Shown: piece by piece, positions 59,583 to 64,000 of the stretch
Layout: each line of letters begins with the position of its first letter
Numbering within the stretch: position 1 is the first letter of the stretch
Assembly: GCA_023101885.1 (NCBI GenBank)
Contig: JALPQD010000517.1
Span: 818,919-882,918 of the forward strand
Direction: 5' to 3'
Source of the DNA: Typhlomys cinereus
Taxonomy: Eukaryota > Chordata > Mammalia > Rodentia > Platacanthomyidae
Length of the DNA: 64,000 bases
The notes under the pieces: model-generated
Told to the model about the DNA's origin: nothing
The model's input: only the letters and a program-made list of their open reading frames with translations
Databases searched by the model: none
Made by a program: the position numbers and the translations under genes

Positions 59583-59905
59583 GAGCGCGCGCAAACACAC
59601 ACAATTGAATAAATAATATAAAAAAATTAAAAAACTAAAAAATTTTAAAAAATTAAAAAAAAGAATCATCCTCCATCACTTTTCCTTTTCCACCTTATTG
59701 ATATAATAACCCTGTGTCTCTAAGTCCAGAGCATGCCTCTAGAGCTATTTTTGCTAGATAGCTTGTTCTGGGAATTCCCAGGATCTGCTTTCCAGGGCCA
59801 GAATTATAGGCAGGTATTTTTATTTGAGATCTGGGAATCTGAACCCAGGTCCGTTTGCTTGTAAGGCAAAGGCTTTAACCACTGAACTATATCCTCAATC
59901 CATGG
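59395..59905 (-). repeat. SINE split by a younger SINE
   Basis: Antisense body at 59395-59485 ('gagggccaggggtgatatta') continues at 59676-59905 and ends at a degraded head. The interruption is the insertion at 59486-59660. Confidence 0.65.
59486..59660 (+). repeat. internally deleted young SINE
   Basis: Head 'ggggctggagaggtggctca' to 'ccttgcaggcag' is followed directly by about 50 bp of (AC)n, then the subfamily tail 'cacaattgaataaataat' and A-rich sequence. The body is missing. AAGAATCATCCTCCA is a perfect 15-bp duplication (59471-59485, 59661-59675). Confidence 0.9.
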
Positions 59906-60019
59906 TTTTTTTGTTTTTCATGTACTGTCATTCACTTAAGTCATGTCATAGAACCCCATGGAAAAAAGCAAACCAACATTGTTCATGCACCCGTTTGAGT
60001 TCCTTCCATGTGCATTATT

Positions 60020-60150
60020 AATATCATTCCCTTGGTTTCCTGAAGCAGAGTTTTATCGTGTATCCAAAGTTGACCTCGAACCTGCTGCACTCCCCTTGGC
60101 TCAGCATACTGAGAGCTGGGATTGCAGGTGTGGGCCACCACATCTGGCCC
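60020..60150 (-). repeat. B1-like SINE
   Basis: Antisense: 'gaagcagagttttatcgtg', 'tgacctcgaacctgctgc', 'gagctgggattgcaggtgtg', 'caccacatctggccc'. Confidence 0.65.
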
Positions 60151-60179
60151 CACACATGTCTGTGAAGAAGGAACACAGC

Positions 60180-60290
60180 TGCATGTAGTGGAACCCATCT
60201 AGAATGCCAACACTTGGAAGGCGGAGGTATGGGGATGTGGAGTTCCAGGCCAGCCTCAGCTACATAGAAAATTTGAGGTCAGCCTGGCCC
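60180..60290 (+). repeat. B1-like SINE
   Basis: Sense: 'tgcatgtagtggaacccat', 'gccaacacttggaaggcgga', 'gttccaggccagcctcagct'. With the previous copy it forms an inverted B1 pair. Confidence 0.68.
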
Positions 60291-60294
60291 ATAT

Positions 60295-60465
60295 GTTTTA
60301 TTTACTCTTCATCTATTTGAGGGTAAGGGGTACATACATACACGCATAGGAGAGGTCAGAGGACAACTTTTGGAAATCAAGTTCTCTCTGTTCTCTCACC
60401 ATGTGGGCTTCTAGGGATCAACTCAGGTCACTAGGTTTATGAGTGTGCTCACTGAGCTATATCAC
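60295..60465 (-). repeat. B2-like older SINE
   Basis: Antisense: 'ggagaggtcagaggacaact', 'accatgtgggcttctaggga', 'ctcactgagctatatcacc'. Confidence 0.58.
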
Positions 60466-62110
60466 CTACTTTGCCTATGTGAGCTACAGCACCAGCCTCA
60501 ACTTTTCCCAGTCTAAAAAGCTACTTCCCAGCCTCTGGATTGACCACGATCAGTCTGGGGAAGGCCGCACAACTGGAAATGCAATGACAATGGTGATTCC
60601 CATGACAGAATCAATGCCGACACTTCACACACGCTGGTGTGGATCTCACCTCATGACCGTTATTCATAGGTGAGTCTCCTTAGAAGCAGAAACACTTTCT
60701 TCAGGTTTTTAGAAAATCAGTTTCTGATTTTCCAGCTAAATTATATCCAGCTCATGGCACATGAGGAGACATGAAATACTGTGTGTGAGAGGGCCAGACT
60801 TTAACCAAAGGAACCTGGTTATGACCAGCCAAGCAGACTTCACTGGAGAAATTAATTTCCTGTTAGCCAATCGGCATGGCTGACATTCCTACAATTTCTT
60901 GGGTCAGCATTTTGGGTTTCTGCACCAAGTGGGGCACGTGTAAGTATGTGCAGCTGTAACAGTGAAGGGCACCTCTCCTGCATTAGTGGACAGGAGCTTG
61001 CAAGACCTCGCTACGCAACATGCATCCTCTATCCGTGCCATGTGAAGGCTCAGCTGGTGATAGGAGGGATGGCTCCGACCCCTACAACCACACAGCATTG
61101 GAAAGAGCTGACACAAGACGTGGTAAAGAGTGCAATTGTGACAAGTGCAGCTGAAACAAACTTCTGAACCTCCTAGGGAGAGGCCTCCCGGGAGAGCTCA
61201 TTTCAAGACTTTACAGAAAGCTGATGCAAGAGGTTCAGTCCCACGAGGTCTGTGCCTTCCTTGTTATTGATGAAAACTTTTAATTGCTTCATTATTTTAC
61301 CTTCTTTTTTTTTCTCTCTCAACTTCAAGTGAAAATTATAGTCCTTTGAAAGTTTCTGCCCCCCCCACCCCCGGCTCTCCACCTGCCTCCAATTAAAATA
61401 AAGATTGTGAAGGAAAAATACATTTGGAGCATTCAAGGTCCCCCCGGGAAGGTAGCACCTTTGGCAAGTAGAAGATCTAGGGGGAATGATGAGAGGGAAT
61501 TCCAGCCTCCAAATTTCTAGTGGCTGCCCTCTGTGCTGAGAGGGGTCAAAAGGTCAGGAAGCACACAGCAAGGCTTAGAAACTTTCCTTGACGCTTTTAG
61601 AAATTTTAGAAAGCTCTGAGCAGTTCTCTTAGTCAGTAGGAAGCAAAATCAAAACTGAAGCATTCTATGCAATGTACTCCATTAGCAAATTTCCTTCAAA
61701 GAGAAAAGTGTTTGGGTACATTCAGTAGAACCACCTGGAAGCATACAGATTACTACCCACATCAATTCTCCTTCTCTCTGAACAAGAGCAATCCATTTCC
61801 TCCTAATTCCCCAAAATACAAACTTTAAGAAAAATTTTATTGATCAAGACTGCTAATTTATTGTCTAAAACAAGCAGAAACTGTTTAGGCGAAATCAGGT
61901 CTAGAGACACCTGCTTAGATGTTACTATTCAGCACCAACTAGAACTTCACGATCTAGTAGTATGCGCTGGGAAAAACTAGGCTGAAGGCCTGCCAACAAA
62001 GCACTTTTACATTGTTTTAGGTATAATATACTTATAATAAGGACTTTCAGGAGACAGCAGCACATAGGCCAGAAGTTTAAGACTAAAACCGCACATTGAA
62101 AATACTAAGT
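60466..62110. other. unassigned sequence
   Basis: No gene or named repeat can be supported. Small ORFs at 60443-60673 and 60946-61167 have no domain and no clear splice signals. A C-rich patch lies at 61360-61372. Confidence 0.35.
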
Positions 62111-62111
62111 T

Positions 62112-62362
62112 CTAAGCTTGAAAGGTGGCTCAACAGGTAAGGTGCTTACCTGCAAACCTGATGACTTGGGTTCAATCCCCAACAAGCCCACATGGTAGAA
62201 GGAGAGAACTGACTTCTGAAAGTTGTCCACTGACCTCCAGCCATGTACTTCCCCCCCCCACCTCCCCTCCAGCTAGCCATGTACTTTTGCATGCATGAAT
62301 GCACCCTCTTTTCTACTCTCTTTGCCACCTCTCTGTCTCTCAGATAAATAACATATTTTTAA
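62112..62362 (+). repeat. B2-like older SINE
   Basis: Head 'gcttgaaaggtggctcaaca', then 'ggttcaatccccaacaagcc', 'tctgaaagttgtccactgac' and a pyrimidine-rich tail ending 'gtctctcagataaataacat'. Confidence 0.65.
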
Positions 62363-62364
62363 AG

Positions 62365-63300
62365 TAAGAATACTGTTTTGTAGGGAAAATAAATCTCTTT
62401 GAGAGAGATGCAACAGTGATAATCTGGTTCCATTAAAAAAGAATCAGGGCAGCAAAGACTAACTGAGCATCCCAAAGTAAGCAATGAGCAAGTACAAAGA
62501 GAAGCTGCTGGAGAGAAACGGGGGGAGATGCACCTACTTTTCTATAATCTGGCCAGACTGTGGAGAAAGGAAGGCTAGAATTAATTTTCAATCCTGCAGG
62601 ATTAAAACACATTCTCACATCTCTTTAAAATTTGAAAAAAATTGTAGAATAAAGTGACAGTTATGAAGAAATATTTCATACAAATAACTCGAGTTTAGTG
62701 TCATAGATTATAAGAATGAAAGAAAAGCAGAACAAAGAACCACCAAGAACCAAGTCTCAGCTTCAAAGCTGACTTTGAAAAATGTCAGCTAAGGAATACC
62801 TGATGACCAAGGAATCCAGACATTCCGCTTCTCACTAAAATTCTGCCATCATCCAGCTGCGAAAGCAAATAAATATAGTTCATTTCTGTATTAAAAAAAC
62901 AAACAAAACACCCCATAGAAGTTGCCTAAGTGTTGAATAGGAAAATACATTTTGAAAGTACTTGGAAAATCAATAATCTGCAAAAAAACCTGACATTGAT
63001 ATTGATCTATATATTAATAACAATAATAATGTGCATTAACTCCCTATACAAAGTTCATTTCATTTCATACCATCTGTAAGAAATGTATTATTTAGATCTA
63101 TCTACACGAAAGAACCAAGGTTTAAATCCTGTGGGTTATATGACATTACCAAATATGTACCTTTATTATTAGATTAGAAATTGAAGAATACATTGAAAAA
63201 TATATATGTATACATATATATATCCTGAAAAGTTATATTTGTAATAAAGATAGTTTTTTGTGAAATCAATGTATGTGTTTAAAATCATTTAAATCCAACA
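62365..63300. other. AT-rich unassigned sequence
   Basis: No gene or repeat recognised, apart from short AT-rich runs such as 63195-63223. Confidence 0.4.
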
Positions 63301-63304
63301 GACT

Positions 63305-63306
63305 TT

Positions 63307-63338
<32 letters not shown>

Positions 63339-63570
63339 CATCTGTTTGTGTTAGAAGGCACAGTGCAGGATCAAGGGTGACTTCCAGAATCACTCTGAAT
63401 TGCTTCTACCTCCTATTTACTTTGCTCTGGAGTTTCCCAGGCTCTGCCTTCCAGGACCAGAAGTATAAGCCGCTGCCATTTCCACCTGGTATGTTTACAT
63501 GGGATCTAGGATCCAAACTCAGCACCTTCTATTTTTGAGGCAGAGGCTTAACCCCTGGACCAGCCCCACA
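63305..63570 (-). repeat. tRNA-headed SINE, antisense
   Basis: Starts with (TG)n at 63307-63333, 'ggatcaagggtgacttccag', 'gtttcccaggctctgccttc', 'ttaacccctggaccagcccc'. Confidence 0.8.
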
Positions 63571-63585
63571 ACAGACTATTTTTAA

Positions 63586-63589
<4 letters not shown>

Positions 63590-63639
<50 letters not shown>

Positions 63640-63642
63640 TAT
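63590..63642. repeat. (AT)n(AC)n microsatellite
   Basis: About 30 bp of TA repeats run into about 20 bp of CA repeats. It lies just beyond the tRNA-like head of the preceding SINE. Confidence 0.9.
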
Positions 63643-63744
63643 GCATGTGTGTGTGTCAGTCATTTTACCTAAAATAATATAAAAGTGTATAAAGATGAGG
63701 TTAATGTCAATAACCATGATTAGCATTGAGTTTTAAAATGAATA

Positions 63745-63970
63745 GTGTTCTTTATTTTATGTATGTGTGTGTGTGTGTGTGTGGTATGTGTGTTATGAGA
63801 GAGCACTTTAGTGTATGTGCCACTGGAGGTTCAAGAGTGACTTTAGGAATCATCCTGGATTTCTCTACCTCCTTAAGGCCTTGTTCTGGGATTTCTGCCT
63901 GACATTTTCATGTAGGATCTGGGGATCTGAACTCGAATCATTTTGCTTCTGAACCATCTCCTCAGCCCAG
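63745..63970 (-). repeat. tRNA-headed SINE, antisense, partly deleted
   Basis: (TG)n at 63768-63782, 'ggttcaagagtgactttagg', 'ttctgggatttctgcctgac', 'tgaaccatctcctcagccc'. The middle is shortened. Confidence 0.7.
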
Positions 63971-64000
63971 GTAAACAGTGTTTTGAGAACTTATAATAGA

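Noticed and set aside
60443..61167. possible small gene or exon pair (60443-60673, 60946-61167)
   Set aside because: No domain or conserved peptide is visible and splice signals are not convincing. The first frame starts inside a B2-like SINE.

Overview
The window is nuclear DNA from a rodent, most likely one of the mouse-related (myomorph) clade. It carries B1-like and B2-like SINEs, a B1 plus tRNA-head composite like B4, MaLR/ERVL-type LTRs and very many LINE-1 (L1) pieces. The most abundant SINE is a tRNA-headed family of about 250-290 bp (more than 30 copies) that is not a standard mouse or rat B2. This suggests a non-murid myomorph such as a jerboa relative, but that is a guess. Gene density is very low and only one functional-looking gene is visible.

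0-3 kb: the last three coding exons of DPPA3 (Stella/PGC7), plus strand, with intact reading frame and splice sites, followed by its 3' UTR. The first exon lies upstream of the window. In mouse and human, DPPA3 sits next to GDF3 and upstream of NANOG, so the rest of the window is probably DPPA3-NANOG intergenic sequence.

3-24 kb: SINEs, a truncated L1 with a 3' transduction inserted in a SINE (10.8-13.8 kb), an LRRC40 processed pseudogene (15.0-16.2 kb) with a short second fragment of the same gene at 10.7 kb, L1 3' UTR pieces, MaLR-like LTRs, and a second L1 with a 3' transduction (21.3-22.2 kb).

24-44 kb: layers of old antisense L1 interrupted by LTRs, SINEs, a younger L1 3' end, an LSM5 retrocopy and two solo LTRs with 4-bp target duplications.

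44-50 kb: an L1 5' end with degenerate tandem monomers, a near-pure purine tract, a broken connexin-like gene (47.3-48.05 kb) and an RPLP0 processed pseudogene.

50-57.4 kb: a long degenerate sense-strand L1. Into it have inserted a tRNA-Phe 5' half, a full-length VRK1 retrocopy and a truncated younger L1. 57.4-64 kb is mostly unassigned AT-rich sequence with scattered SINEs.

Apart from DPPA3, the content records retrotransposition: L1 machinery copying itself, host mRNAs (VRK1, RPLP0, LSM5, LRRC40), SINE RNAs and a tRNA fragment, often nested. I found no CRISPR array, operon or new enzymatic system. The most unusual items are the tRNA half, the two 3' transductions, the head-only SINE copies and the connexin-like relic.
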